From: Flavobacterium sp. WV_118_3
GTDB lineage: Bacteria; Bacteroidota; Bacteroidia; Flavobacteriales; Flavobacteriaceae
Assembly (NCBI RefSeq): GCF_039778605.1
Contig: NZ_CP156060.1
Location: 169,501 to 233,500 of the forward strand
Direction of reading: 5' to 3'
DNA length: 64,000 nucleotides
Part shown: in pieces, positions 52,459 through 61,390 of the stretch
Layout of the letters: the number at the start of each line of letters is the position of its first letter
How positions within the stretch are numbered: the first letter of the stretch is position 1
The notes under the pieces: model-generated
Databases searched by the model: none
What the model saw: only the letters and a program-made list of their open reading frames with translations
What the model was told of the DNA's origin: nothing
Position numbers and translations under genes: made by a program

Positions 52459-53202
52459 ATGAAAAAGACAGGCGTAATGCTGACAATCCTGTTGCTTTCG
52501 GCAACAGGATTTTCGCAACGATTAACGGATTATAAATATGTTATCGTTCCGGCTAAGTTTTCCTTTTTGAAGCAAGCCAATAAATACAATCTGAATGCCT
52601 TAACCAAAATGGTTTTCGAAAAGAAAGGGTATACGGTGTTGTATGATACGGATATTATGCCGGATGAGGTGGCTCAAAACAGATGTAACGCGTTGTTCGC
52701 CAATATGGTGGAGGATAATACGGTTTTTAGTACCAAAATTAAAGTGGAATTAACAGATTGTAAAAATCAAACCGTTTTTATTTCGGAAGAAGGAACCAGC
52801 CGATTAAAAGAATTCGATAAAGCCTATATTCAGGCATTTCGTATTGTAGGAAAATCGATTGAAGAGGGATTACAGGATGCCAAACCGCTACCAATTCCGC
52901 CAGTAAAACCTGCGCCACCTGTAACAGAGAATCTGGTTGTTCAGGAAGCCATAAAAAAAGATCCTGTAACTACCACGGTTATATCCGGACAATTGTTCGC
53001 GCAGCCGATAACAAATGGATATCAGTTAGTGGATAGTACACCGAAAATCGTCTTAAAAATATTTAAAACCAGTAACCCGGATCTGTATACCGCTAAAAAC
53101 GATAGCGTTCAGGGTGTACTGATCAAAAAGAATAATGAATGGATATTCGAATACTATCAAAATGAGAAATTGGTATCCGAGAAATTGGATATCAAGTTCT
53201 AA
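52459..53202 (+). CDS. Secreted protein of unknown function
   Basis: The 247-residue protein has a signal peptide (MKKTGVMLTILLLSATGFSQ). The first domain (about 21-135) has DYKYVIVPAKFSFL and ALFANMVEDNTVFSTKIKVELTDC, then a Pro-rich linker (PLPIPPVKPAPPV near 145-157) and a second small beta domain ending LVSEKLDIKF. I recognise no family. It follows yjjG and overlaps the 3' end of the convergent rarA by four bases. Confidence 0.75.
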   Translation: MKKTGVMLTILLLSATGFSQRLTDYKYVIVPAKFSFLKQANKYNLNALTKMVFEKKGYTVLYDTDIMPDEVAQNRCNALFANMVEDNTVFSTKIKVELTDCKNQTVFISEEGTSRLKEFDKAYIQAFRIVGKSIEEGLQDAKPLPIPPVKPAPPVTENLVVQEAIKKDPVTTTVISGQLFAQPITNGYQLVDSTPKIVLKIFKTSNPDLYTAKNDSVQGVLIKKNNEWIFEYYQNEKLVSEKLDIKF

Positions 53203-54476
53203 TAGTTGTATTTATCCTTCCAACGGTTTTTTAGAAAATCCCGGGTTGCATTTTCCCGGGAATTATTTCCCGGATCGTAAAATATAGTTTGCTGTAATTC
53301 GTCCGGAAGAAACTCCTGATCGACAAAGTTGTTCGCATAATCGTGTGCATACTTGTATTCGTCTCCATAGCCCAATTCTTTCATCAGTTTGGTGGGAGCG
53401 TTGCGCAAATGTATTGGAACCGGTAAGTCGCCGGTTTGTTTGACCAGTTGCTGCGCTTTCCCAATAGCCAGATAACTTGCATTACTTTTGGGTGATGTAG
53501 CCAGATAAATAGCACATTGACTCAATATAATGCGGCTTTCCGGATAACCAATTGTTGTTACTGCCTGAAAGGTGTTGTTGGCCATAATTAAAGCTGTAGG
53601 ATTGGCATTGCCAATGTCTTCCGAAGCCAGAATCAGCATGCGACGTGCAATAAATTTAACATCTTCACCACCTTCAATCATTCTGGCCAGCCAGTATACC
53701 GCACCGTTTGGATCGCTACCGCGGATAGATTTTATAAAGGCCGAAACAATGTCATAATGTTGTTCTCCGGTTTTATCGTACAATACGGTGTTTTTCTGAA
53801 CCAGTTGCATGACTTTTTCATTGGTGATTTCAATCGTATCACCTTCGGATGCATTGATCACCAACTCGAATATGTTGAGTAGTTTGCGCCCGTCTCCGCC
53901 CGAAAGTCGTAGTAACGCTTCGGTTTCCAACAAACGAATATTTTTTGATTTTAAAATAACGTCTTTTTCCAGTGCCCGGTGTAATAAGGCTTCAAGATCT
54001 TCTTTGGAAAAGGCATTCAGAATATAAACCTGACATCTTGACAATAGAGCGGGAATGACCTCAAAACTCGGATTTTCGGTCGTCGCTCCAATAAGGGTTA
54101 CCCAGCCTTTTTCGACCGCCGCCAGTAAGGAATCCTGTTGTGATTTACTAAACCGGTGGATCTCATCGATAAATAATATCGGATTTTTGGCCGTAAATAA
54201 TCCGCCGCTTTGTTTGGCTTTATCGATCACCTCACGTACGTCTTTTACCCCGGAATTAATGGCGCTTAAAACATAAAACGGGCGTTTGCTTTCCTGTGCC
54301 ATGATTTGGGCAAGGGTTGTTTTTCCGGTTCCCGGTGGTCCCCATAAAATTAACGACGGGATGATGCCTCGTGCAATTTGATGGGTTAGAGAACCCTGTT
54401 CGCCAACCAGGTGTAGCTGACTAATATAATCGGATAAATGTTGCGGACGTATGCGTTCTGCCAAGGGTGCTTCCAT
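53199..54476 (-). CDS. rarA: Replication-associated recombination protein A (RarA/MgsA), AAA+ ATPase
   Basis: RarA is a clamp-loader-like ATPase that acts at stalled replication forks. The 425-residue protein has Walker A (GPPGTGKTT, about 46-54), Walker B (LFIDEIHRF), sensor 1 (ATTENPSF) and a C-terminal domain with DPNGAVYWLARM and MLILASEDIGNANPTA. No neighbouring replication gene is present. The start (MEAPLAERIRP) fits the family. Confidence 0.95.
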   Translation of the reverse strand: MEAPLAERIRPQHLSDYISQLHLVGEQGSLTHQIARGIIPSLILWGPPGTGKTTLAQIMAQESKRPFYVLSAINSGVKDVREVIDKAKQSGGLFTAKNPILFIDEIHRFSKSQQDSLLAAVEKGWVTLIGATTENPSFEVIPALLSRCQVYILNAFSKEDLEALLHRALEKDVILKSKNIRLLETEALLRLSGGDGRKLLNIFELVINASEGDTIEITNEKVMQLVQKNTVLYDKTGEQHYDIVSAFIKSIRGSDPNGAVYWLARMIEGGEDVKFIARRMLILASEDIGNANPTALIMANNTFQAVTTIGYPESRIILSQCAIYLATSPKSNASYLAIGKAQQLVKQTGDLPVPIHLRNAPTKLMKELGYGDEYKYAHDYANNFVDQEFLPDELQQTIFYDPGNNSRENATRDFLKNRWKDKYNY

Positions 54477-54605
54477 GTGGTAAAATTACAAAAAACTAAC
54501 TTTTGAATGAAGTAGGAATGCAATTTTGAAAAGAAAGAACTGACAAAAATGCATTAAAATCTTTTTGGTGATGTTTTTGATGCGTAGCCGAAAGAAATAA
54601 TTGGC

Positions 54606-55412
54606 ATGAAAGAAATAGACTTTAAATTTTCACCTTCGGTACTGGCCTGGCCTTTGTACTTCGTTTTGACGCTCTGGCTGGTTTTCTGGGTGGAGGTCAG
54701 GTTTAAGATTAGCCTTTCCGATTATGGGATTTACCCGCGAACATTGTCCGGGTTAAAAGGAGTACTGTTTAGTCCGTTCCTGCATGGCGATATTAAACAT
54801 CTTTATAATAATTCAATACCTTTATTAATGCTGATTGCTGCTACGCGATATTTCTATCGGAAACAGGCCCCGGAAGTAATCGTATTGGGAATCCTGCTTT
54901 CGGGTTTCGGAACCTGGCTCATTGGTCGCGAAAGTTACCATATCGGTGCCAGTGGTTTGATTTATGTTTTGGTGAGCTTTATCTTTTTTAAAGGTATTCA
55001 AACCAGGTACTACCGACTGGTGGCTTTATCGCTAACCATTATTGTGTTGTATGGCGGAATGATTTGGTATGTATTTCCCAATCCGGAGGAGAATATTTCA
55101 TGGGAAGGACACTTGTCGGGATTTATTAGCGGGTATTTATTGTCATTTTTTCTGAAAACACCCGAATATAAAAAACCAATACGCTATGAATGGGAGCATC
55201 CCGATTTCGATCCGTCGCAGGATCCGTTTATGAAACACTTCGACGAAAATGGGAATTTTGTAAACCTGCCAAAAGAAGAGGAGCTGGAAGTTATCGAACC
55301 GGATATGCTTTCCAATGTATATTTCAAATCGGATATGCCGGTCTATTATCGGATTATATACAAACCGAAGTTGGATACCGAATCTGGAGATACGGCACAA
55401 AAAAAGGATTAA
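54606..55412 (+). CDS. Rhomboid-family intramembrane serine protease
   Basis: The 268-residue protein has six hydrophobic segments with the rhomboid catalytic pair: Ser in GASGLIYVL (about 118-126) and His in WEGHLSGFISGY (about 161-172). The oxyanion-hole HLYNNSIPL motif is near 66-74. Rhomboids cut transmembrane substrates in the bilayer. The C-terminal ~75 residues are a cytoplasmic acidic extension (EWEHPDFDPSQDPFMKHFDE). The convergent rlmB lies beyond a palindromic element. Confidence 0.9.
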   Translation: MKEIDFKFSPSVLAWPLYFVLTLWLVFWVEVRFKISLSDYGIYPRTLSGLKGVLFSPFLHGDIKHLYNNSIPLLMLIAATRYFYRKQAPEVIVLGILLSGFGTWLIGRESYHIGASGLIYVLVSFIFFKGIQTRYYRLVALSLTIIVLYGGMIWYVFPNPEENISWEGHLSGFISGYLLSFFLKTPEYKKPIRYEWEHPDFDPSQDPFMKHFDENGNFVNLPKEEELEVIEPDMLSNVYFKSDMPVYYRIIYKPKLDTESGDTAQKKD

Positions 55413-55472
55413 GTCTAGAATGCCCCCAAAAAGTTAGACACTATTTGGGGGCACTCTAGTACTACTTAATCC
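55406..55472. repeat. Nested palindromic element between rhomboid and rlmB genes
   Basis: The inner arms CTAGAATGCCCCCAAA (55415-55430) and TTTGGGGGCACTCTAG (55444-55459) match at 15 of 16 positions, with a 13-base loop containing AAGTTAGACAC. Outer arms GGATTAAGT (55406-55414) and ACTTAATCC (55464-55472) also pair. TCTAG repeats directly at 55414-55418 and 55455-55459. It resembles an IS3-type end remnant or small MITE inside a former terminator hairpin; the outer arm is followed by a T-rich tract. Confidence 0.6.
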
Positions 55473-55490
55473 CTTTTTGTGTTTTTATTT

Positions 55491-56225
55491 TTAACTCCTC
55501 TGACGAACGGTTTCGTATAGAAATGCACCACAGGCAACCGAAACATTCAACGATGAGATCGTTCCGAACATCGGTAATTTTGCTTTTTCATCTACCATTT
55601 TCAATACCGACGGATTAACACCTTTGTCTTCACTTCCCATGATAATCGCTAAAGGACCACTTAGATCGATATCATAAAGAAGGCTTTCGGTTTTTTCGGT
55701 GGCCGCTACGGTTTTAACACCCGATCCCTGAAGGTAAAAAATAGCATCTTTGATATGGTCTACTTTACAAATAGGAACATTGAATACGGCACCGGCTGAT
55801 GTTTTTACCGTATCACCGTTAACAGGAGCGGATCCTTGTTTCTGGATGATAATCCCATCAACGCCGGTACATTCGGCCGTTCGGATAATGGCACCAAAAT
55901 TACGGGCATCGGATAACTGATCTAAAATTAGAAAAAGTGGTTTTTCACTTTTTTCAATAACCGATTCTACCAGCGATTCAAGACTGTAAAAGGAAACCGG
56001 AGCAATACTTGCTACAGCACCCTGATGGTTGTTTGACGTTAATCGGTTTAACTTTTCAATTGGAACGTATGAGAAATTAATACTGTTTTTTTTGAGTGTT
56101 TTCATCAGTTCCTGCATCAGGTCGCCCTGGGCTTCTTTCTGAATGAAAACTTTGTCTATCTCTTTTCCTGCATTTACAGCCTCAATAATTGCTCTGATGC
56201 CGAATATTAAATGTTCTTTTTCCAT
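55491..56225 (-). CDS. rlmB: 23S rRNA (guanosine-2'-O-)-methyltransferase RlmB-like (SpoU/TrmH family)
   Basis: The start at 56225 (MEKEHLIFGIR) is chosen over in-frame codons near 56252 that lie in the upstream terminator region. The 244-residue protein has the N-terminal L30e-like substrate-binding domain and a SPOUT domain with LDQLSDARNFGAIIRTAEC, IIMGSEDKGV and SSLNVSVACGAFLYE, which form the SAM-binding knot. The family 2'-O-methylates rRNA or tRNA; RlmB is the likely member but TrmH-type specificity is not excluded. Confidence 0.88.
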   Translation of the reverse strand: MEKEHLIFGIRAIIEAVNAGKEIDKVFIQKEAQGDLMQELMKTLKKNSINFSYVPIEKLNRLTSNNHQGAVASIAPVSFYSLESLVESVIEKSEKPLFLILDQLSDARNFGAIIRTAECTGVDGIIIQKQGSAPVNGDTVKTSAGAVFNVPICKVDHIKDAIFYLQGSGVKTVAATEKTESLLYDIDLSGPLAIIMGSEDKGVNPSVLKMVDEKAKLPMFGTISSLNVSVACGAFLYETVRQRS

Positions 56226-56239
56226 AACGGCAAAGATAG

Positions 56240-56272
56240 AAAAAACCATCACATATACAGCGTGATGGTTTT
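56240..56272 (-). terminator. Terminator after the first SusD gene
   Basis: AAAACCATCAC (56242-56252) pairs with GTGATGGTTTT (56262-56272), with a T-run on the minus strand. It closely matches the terminator after the other SusD gene. Confidence 0.8.
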
Positions 56273-56298
56273 AAATGAAATGAATTTTGCGGGTAGCA

Positions 56299-57870
56299 TT
56301 AATTGGTATCCCAGATCAATTTTGTAGTTAATTTGTCGCCTCCTATATTTTGGGAAGCCTGAAGGTACTGTTTTCTGTTCAGTTCCTGAGAGTCTGCCGG
56401 ATAGATTAGCCGTGCCGGTATTTCGGTTAAGTTAACCAATGGTGCAAAAGTATAGGTTAACGTGTTTTGAACAGGATTAATCAGTGTTCCGGTTCCTCCC
56501 GGTTTAATCAGTATATCCGGATATCCGGTGCGTCTCCATTCTGCCCAGGCTTCATAAGGTTGCATAAACAAAGCAATGTATTTTTGGGTCAATACGTTTT
56601 TCTGATTCGCCACTGGAAGCTGGTTTATATAAGCGGTTATTTTTTCCGGTGCAATTTCCCATTTCTCCATAGATGCCCGAACTCCTTTCTCGTAGTAGTC
56701 TTGACTCCAGTTGTTTACCTCGGATAAGAGAAAAGCCACTTCGGCATATTCTATCAGGTATTCCGTATAATCCGGTTTGAAAATAGAATGACTGAATAAG
56801 GACGCATCACTAGCTTGACTGGTGGTTAATTGTGAGGGAATCCCATACGGCATTCCCTGGTAGCGGATTAAATCATCGGTTTCGTTATAATTTTTATTTA
56901 ATGAATTGGTTTTTGTAGTACCTATCGGAGCAATGATTTTCTGTAATCTCGGATCGGGGCTAAAAGGACCAATTTCACCTTTTAAAAGATCAATAAATGT
57001 CTTTGATGCGGTATAATCGGTTCGGTTGTTTACAAAAAAACTATAATAGGTAGGTGCCGGGTTGATCGCATTGTTTTCGAAAGTTACACCCACACTGTCG
57101 TCGTTAGATTGCATAACCCCGGAGGCTATGGCTTCCTGTATATGGGTGTTGGCTATTGGAATCACATTTTTTACCCGGTTGGCAATTCGTAGCTGTAATG
57201 AATTGCCGAAGCGCTTTAATTTTTCGGCATTACCAAAATACGGATCTTGATTTTCGTAGAATATGACATCGTTTAAATCGATCGATTCGACGGCTTCTTT
57301 CAATTCTTTTAGTAAATCGGTATAGATTTTCTGTTGTGAAGCAAACTTTGGTGTCGGATTGTTGCGGTCTAATGCTTGAAAATCAGGGTCATTATTGCCA
57401 TAAGAGTAGTAGGGGATGTCGCCATAGATGTCAACAAGATTCTGAAAAATATAAGCAAGCATGATCCGGGCTGCGGCAATCTGATTGGCCGTATTGCCAT
57501 AAAATGACATCTCGGATGCTGTAGCCGGATCGGTATTGAGATCCAGTATCGATTTGAAATTTTTAGCCTGTATGTAGTAGATGCTAAACAAATAGCTGTT
57601 TGTTTCGTTTCTAAAGAGAAAGCGATCTTCGTCGGTATAGTTAAGTTGTGCCGAATATTGCATCCATGGGAGTGTCATTCTTGCAGATCCAAATGCTCCT
57701 CTGGTTGCTCTATTGACAATGTTTTTTGTAGCTGTATTAAATAGCCCCGGAGTACTAACTTTCGTTGGTTGGTTTGGATTGGTGTTGATTTCTTCAAACC
57801 GGTCGGTACAACCCGTAAAAGAAAATAGGAGCAATAGAATTGCTATAAGTATTGGTTTTAATGTATTCAT
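56299..57870 (-). CDS. SusD/RagB-family outer-membrane lipoprotein (first pair)
   Basis: SusD proteins are cell-surface lipoproteins that cap a SusC TonB-dependent porin and bind its nutrient. The 523-residue protein has a lipoprotein signal with Cys21 in SFTGC and begins with the RFEEINTNPN opening of the SusD-like family. The C-terminus (GGDKLTTKLIWDTN) is nearly identical to that of the second SusD here (GGDKLTTKVFWDVN). It starts 21 bases after the SusC gene. No glycan-degrading enzyme is in the locus, so the nutrient is unknown. Confidence 0.9.
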   Translation of the reverse strand: MNTLKPILIAILLLLFSFTGCTDRFEEINTNPNQPTKVSTPGLFNTATKNIVNRATRGAFGSARMTLPWMQYSAQLNYTDEDRFLFRNETNSYLFSIYYIQAKNFKSILDLNTDPATASEMSFYGNTANQIAAARIMLAYIFQNLVDIYGDIPYYSYGNNDPDFQALDRNNPTPKFASQQKIYTDLLKELKEAVESIDLNDVIFYENQDPYFGNAEKLKRFGNSLQLRIANRVKNVIPIANTHIQEAIASGVMQSNDDSVGVTFENNAINPAPTYYSFFVNNRTDYTASKTFIDLLKGEIGPFSPDPRLQKIIAPIGTTKTNSLNKNYNETDDLIRYQGMPYGIPSQLTTSQASDASLFSHSIFKPDYTEYLIEYAEVAFLLSEVNNWSQDYYEKGVRASMEKWEIAPEKITAYINQLPVANQKNVLTQKYIALFMQPYEAWAEWRRTGYPDILIKPGGTGTLINPVQNTLTYTFAPLVNLTEIPARLIYPADSQELNRKQYLQASQNIGGDKLTTKLIWDTN

Positions 57871-57891
57871 GGTTTTACGGTTTTAAATTCA

Positions 57892-60800
57892 TCACATTTT
57901 AATTGTTATATTCATTCCGTATGTTCTGGTAGAAGGAAGTGAACCGCCTTCAAGTCCCTGTATATTCCCACTTCCGTAGCTGGTGTTTTCGGGATCCATA
58001 CCGTTCCAGTGTAGCCCCCAGGCGAAAAGGTTACGCGCAAAAGCGGAAAAAGTTACTTGACTTATTTTCTTTCCAACAGCCTTTTTAGGTAGACTATAGC
58101 TTAAGGCCATTTCCCGTAGTTTAATATAACTGGCATCAAAAACGTTTTGTGCATCAACGCTATTCGTGTAGGCTTTTGCCCATCGGTAAGCGGAAACCAC
58201 TTTGGTATTTGGGCTTCCATCTTCCAAAACACCATCCAGTACTATTCCATTTTCCCGTATTCCATTGGCTGCTGTCTCTTCCATTATACCGGAAGAATGA
58301 CCATACATGTGGGTAGTGGAAAAATAACTTCCCCCTTTTTGAATGTCGATCAGGCAACCTAGATTCCATTGTTTGTAATTGAAATGGTTTCGAATACCGA
58401 TGTTGTAATCCGGAATAATGCAACCCAGTGCTTTTCGATTTCCTTTTTTATAGGTTCCGTTTGGATTGATTATCCTTTTTCCGTTTGTATGATAGGCGAA
58501 ATCGTTTCCGTATAACTGACCGTATTTTTCGCCTACAACGGCCAGTAAGGTAACCCGAAAAGGAGCCGATGCCAGTTTCTGTGATTGGGTGTCTTTATAT
58601 AACGAGAGCAGCTTATTGTCGTTTTTGGAAAAGTTACCTTTGATGTCCCAACTGAAATTGACCGATTTGATAGGGGTTGCCCATAGGGAAAGTTCAACAC
58701 CCTGATTGCGAATTTTGCCGGCATTAATGTATTGTTTGGAAAAACCGGTTGCTGTCGTAATTTGTAATGGAGTAATAAGATCCCGGGTCAAGTCTTCATA
58801 GAATGCCAGATCGAAACCCAAACGGTTTTTAAATAGTCGCATTTCCAATCCTATTTCCTTACTCACTTTTGTCTCCGGGATTAAGTCAGGGTTGTTTGCG
58901 ACTGTAGCATTGGAATAAGAAGGAACCGATTGAAAGGGGGCTCCTATGGTATAGTAATTAGCAATCGAATAGGGAGTGGCTCCATTGCTAATCTGTGCCC
59001 AGCCGCTTCTAAGCTTTCCAAACGATAACCACGAAACGTCTTTTAGTAAGTCGGAAAAAATAAAACTACCGGTGACAGATGGGTAATTAGCGTGGTTGGC
59101 AACCGTTGAAAACCAGTCTTTGCGATTGGTTACTTCCAGGTATAACATGTTAGCATAGCCTAAAGAAGCCATTGCATATAAGCTGTTAACCCGCAGTTGG
59201 GAATAAAAATTTTGGGAAGTGGAAAGTTTTTTTGAATTGGAAAGATTATATAAATCAGGTATAATCAATCCTCCGGAAGTACTGCCAGATAAGGCCTGGT
59301 GCTCATTGTGCCGACGGTTGATGCCAACAAATGAGTTAAGACTGAATCTGTCCCAGCGTTTGTCAAAATGCACTCTCGCTTCGTAATTCATCTCTGTGAT
59401 CTGCCGTATAGTCTGTGAATATCCGGACAGGGCCTGTGAATACACTGCTATTTTATTCTGGACTGTGAAATCATATTGATCGCCATTTATATTTCCAACA
59501 GCATAGAGGTTTTTGTTCAAATTGTATTTTAGTTTAATACTTCCGGTAAAACGGTTTCTTTGGTCTTCGGAAGTGTTTTCATAAATCGTCCAGTAAGGGT
59601 TGTCGGAATATATTGGTGTAGCATCATTCCAGGATGTTCTGTTCCAGGAGCGTTGCTTTCCATTGGCTAATTTGTAATTTTTTAGGTTGTCAAAATCCAA
59701 TTGTCGTTGACCCCATTGGAAAAATTTCTGCGCAACGGAATTGCCACCATATCCTTGAGTAGGTCTGTTAAAGGCATTGGTGTTTATATAGGAAAGCGTC
59801 CCGTCGGCCTTGAGTTTTTCATGTAGTATGGTACTTCCGTTTATTGCGAATGTGTTTTTTACCAGTTTTGAATTTGGTACAATACCTGTTGTATTCTGGT
59901 TGGACAATGAAATCCGGATAGTACCACTTTTGGTCGCATGACTTACGGCCACATTATTGGTAGTTGTATAGCCTGTGTTAAAAAAAGAAGGCACGTCTTT
60001 TCTTGGGCTAACCCAGGGTTTCGTTACCAGATAGTCGTTTGGAAATTCCGGATCGAATGCACTCCAGGGAAGATACCGAAGGTTTGCATCGTACTTTGGC
60101 CCCCAACTTTCGTCGGTTCTATAATCGGCAAGATTGTAAAGCTGGCCGTTGATGGTTGCTGTCTTCATAGTAGTGGACGAACCACCGCCATATAGGTTTT
60201 GTAATTTGGGCATGATATAAATGTTTTCCAGAGTTAAACCTGTTTTTATGAAAAGTTCCGTTTTTCCGTTTTTCCCGGATTTTGTCGTATACATGATTAC
60301 GCCATTTGCCGCTCGTGAGCCGTATAAGGCCGCTGCCGGACCTCCTTTTAATACGGAAACCGATTCAATGTCATCGGGATTGATATCGGCTGCTGCATCA
60401 CCATAATCTCTACCACCGGAGCCACTTTGCGTATTGTAGCTGTTATAATTTGAATTGTCCATAGGAATACCGTCGATAACAATGAGTGGGCGATTATTTT
60501 GTGTGACCGAACCAACACCTCGGATAAGGATTCTTGAAGAGCCACCCATAGTGGATGGGGCGGTTACCTGAATTCCGGCAATATTTCCGGATAATGCGCT
60601 CATGGCATTGGTTTGACCCGCATGATTGATAATATCTCCTTTTATCTCCTGAACGGAATACCCAACGGCTTTTTTTTCTCTTTTGATGCCTAAAGCGGTT
60701 ACAACAATAGTATCCATTTCGGTGACTTCTGGTTTCAGGACGATATTTAAAGGGGTACTATCGGCTTTGACATCTTTTGTTTTCATTCCCAGAAATGAAA

Positions 60801-61011
60801 TCGTTAGGATGGCTGTTGGACTTACTTTTATTGTATATTCCCCGTTTATGTCGGTCTGAATGCTGTTTGTTGTGCCTTTCTCAATAACGTTGACACCCGG
60901 TATGGGTAGGTTATTGGTATCGGTAATCCTACCTTTTACATTTCGCTCCTGGGCAAAGAAATACTGGGTTGCTAATATGGTGGTTAGCAAAAACATAAAC
61001 TTTATTCTCAT
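57892..61011 (-). CDS. SusC/RagA-family TonB-linked outer-membrane protein (first pair)
   Basis: The 1,039-residue protein is a TonB-dependent porin. It has a signal peptide (ending near YFFAQ), a carboxypeptidase-like regulatory domain (about 24-98, VKGRITDTNNLPIPGVNV), and a plug with IVVTALGIKREKKAVGYSVQ. The SusC motif RIL-IRGVGSV and SVLKGGPAAALYGSRAANGVI lie in the plug. A long beta-barrel ends in MNITIKM. It is co-transcribed with the downstream SusD gene. No sigma/anti-sigma pair is adjacent. Confidence 0.93.
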   Translation of the reverse strand: MRIKFMFLLTTILATQYFFAQERNVKGRITDTNNLPIPGVNVIEKGTTNSIQTDINGEYTIKVSPTAILTISFLGMKTKDVKADSTPLNIVLKPEVTEMDTIVVTALGIKREKKAVGYSVQEIKGDIINHAGQTNAMSALSGNIAGIQVTAPSTMGGSSRILIRGVGSVTQNNRPLIVIDGIPMDNSNYNSYNTQSGSGGRDYGDAAADINPDDIESVSVLKGGPAAALYGSRAANGVIMYTTKSGKNGKTELFIKTGLTLENIYIMPKLQNLYGGGSSTTMKTATINGQLYNLADYRTDESWGPKYDANLRYLPWSAFDPEFPNDYLVTKPWVSPRKDVPSFFNTGYTTTNNVAVSHATKSGTIRISLSNQNTTGIVPNSKLVKNTFAINGSTILHEKLKADGTLSYINTNAFNRPTQGYGGNSVAQKFFQWGQRQLDFDNLKNYKLANGKQRSWNRTSWNDATPIYSDNPYWTIYENTSEDQRNRFTGSIKLKYNLNKNLYAVGNINGDQYDFTVQNKIAVYSQALSGYSQTIRQITEMNYEARVHFDKRWDRFSLNSFVGINRRHNEHQALSGSTSGGLIIPDLYNLSNSKKLSTSQNFYSQLRVNSLYAMASLGYANMLYLEVTNRKDWFSTVANHANYPSVTGSFIFSDLLKDVSWLSFGKLRSGWAQISNGATPYSIANYYTIGAPFQSVPSYSNATVANNPDLIPETKVSKEIGLEMRLFKNRLGFDLAFYEDLTRDLITPLQITTATGFSKQYINAGKIRNQGVELSLWATPIKSVNFSWDIKGNFSKNDNKLLSLYKDTQSQKLASAPFRVTLLAVVGEKYGQLYGNDFAYHTNGKRIINPNGTYKKGNRKALGCIIPDYNIGIRNHFNYKQWNLGCLIDIQKGGSYFSTTHMYGHSSGIMEETAANGIRENGIVLDGVLEDGSPNTKVVSAYRWAKAYTNSVDAQNVFDASYIKLREMALSYSLPKKAVGKKISQVTFSAFARNLFAWGLHWNGMDPENTSYGSGNIQGLEGGSLPSTRTYGMNITIKM

Positions 61012-61390
61012 AGGTCTACTTTTTTTGATTCCCGTATAAGTTATAGCCTTAATGGAGGGTATGCAAAAAACATGACATTGAGTGACTTTTTTTAAAATAA
61101 TACAGTTTGATTTAGTTCTTACTATTGATACTGTAATATAATCGGATATAGTTGTTGAATTCTATTTCGTTTTGTTGAAAACATGATGCCGGATACTGTT
61201 GTTATTTCTAATTTAAGACGATTCTGTGAAGAAATGAGTAGTATTTGCGTGTATTTAAGTAGGTAATAAGGAAGCAAAATGTATTGAAAATGGTACCAAA
61301 TAAAATACGGATGGCAATAGGAAATAAAAAAACCACCACATAAAGGCTGTGATGGTTTTTAAATAACTCAAATAAAAGAACTACGTTTTC
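61012..61390. other. 379-base region between the two Sus pairs
   Basis: It contains the terminator of the second pair (61326-61360) and probably the promoter of the first SusC. A minus-strand TACATTTTG (from 61285 to 61277) near-matches a -7 box. No gene or RNA structure beyond this was recognised. Confidence 0.5.
61326..61360 (-). terminator. Terminator after the second SusD gene
   Basis: On the minus strand AAAACCATCAC pairs with GTGGTGGTTTT (one G-U pair) and a T-run follows. The match is imperfect on the plus strand, so it works only for minus-strand transcripts. Confidence 0.8.

Noticed and set aside
61012..61390. Possible small RNA or sigma-factor remnant between the Sus pairs
   Set aside because: No open frame with a helix-turn-helix and no stable structure apart from the terminator.
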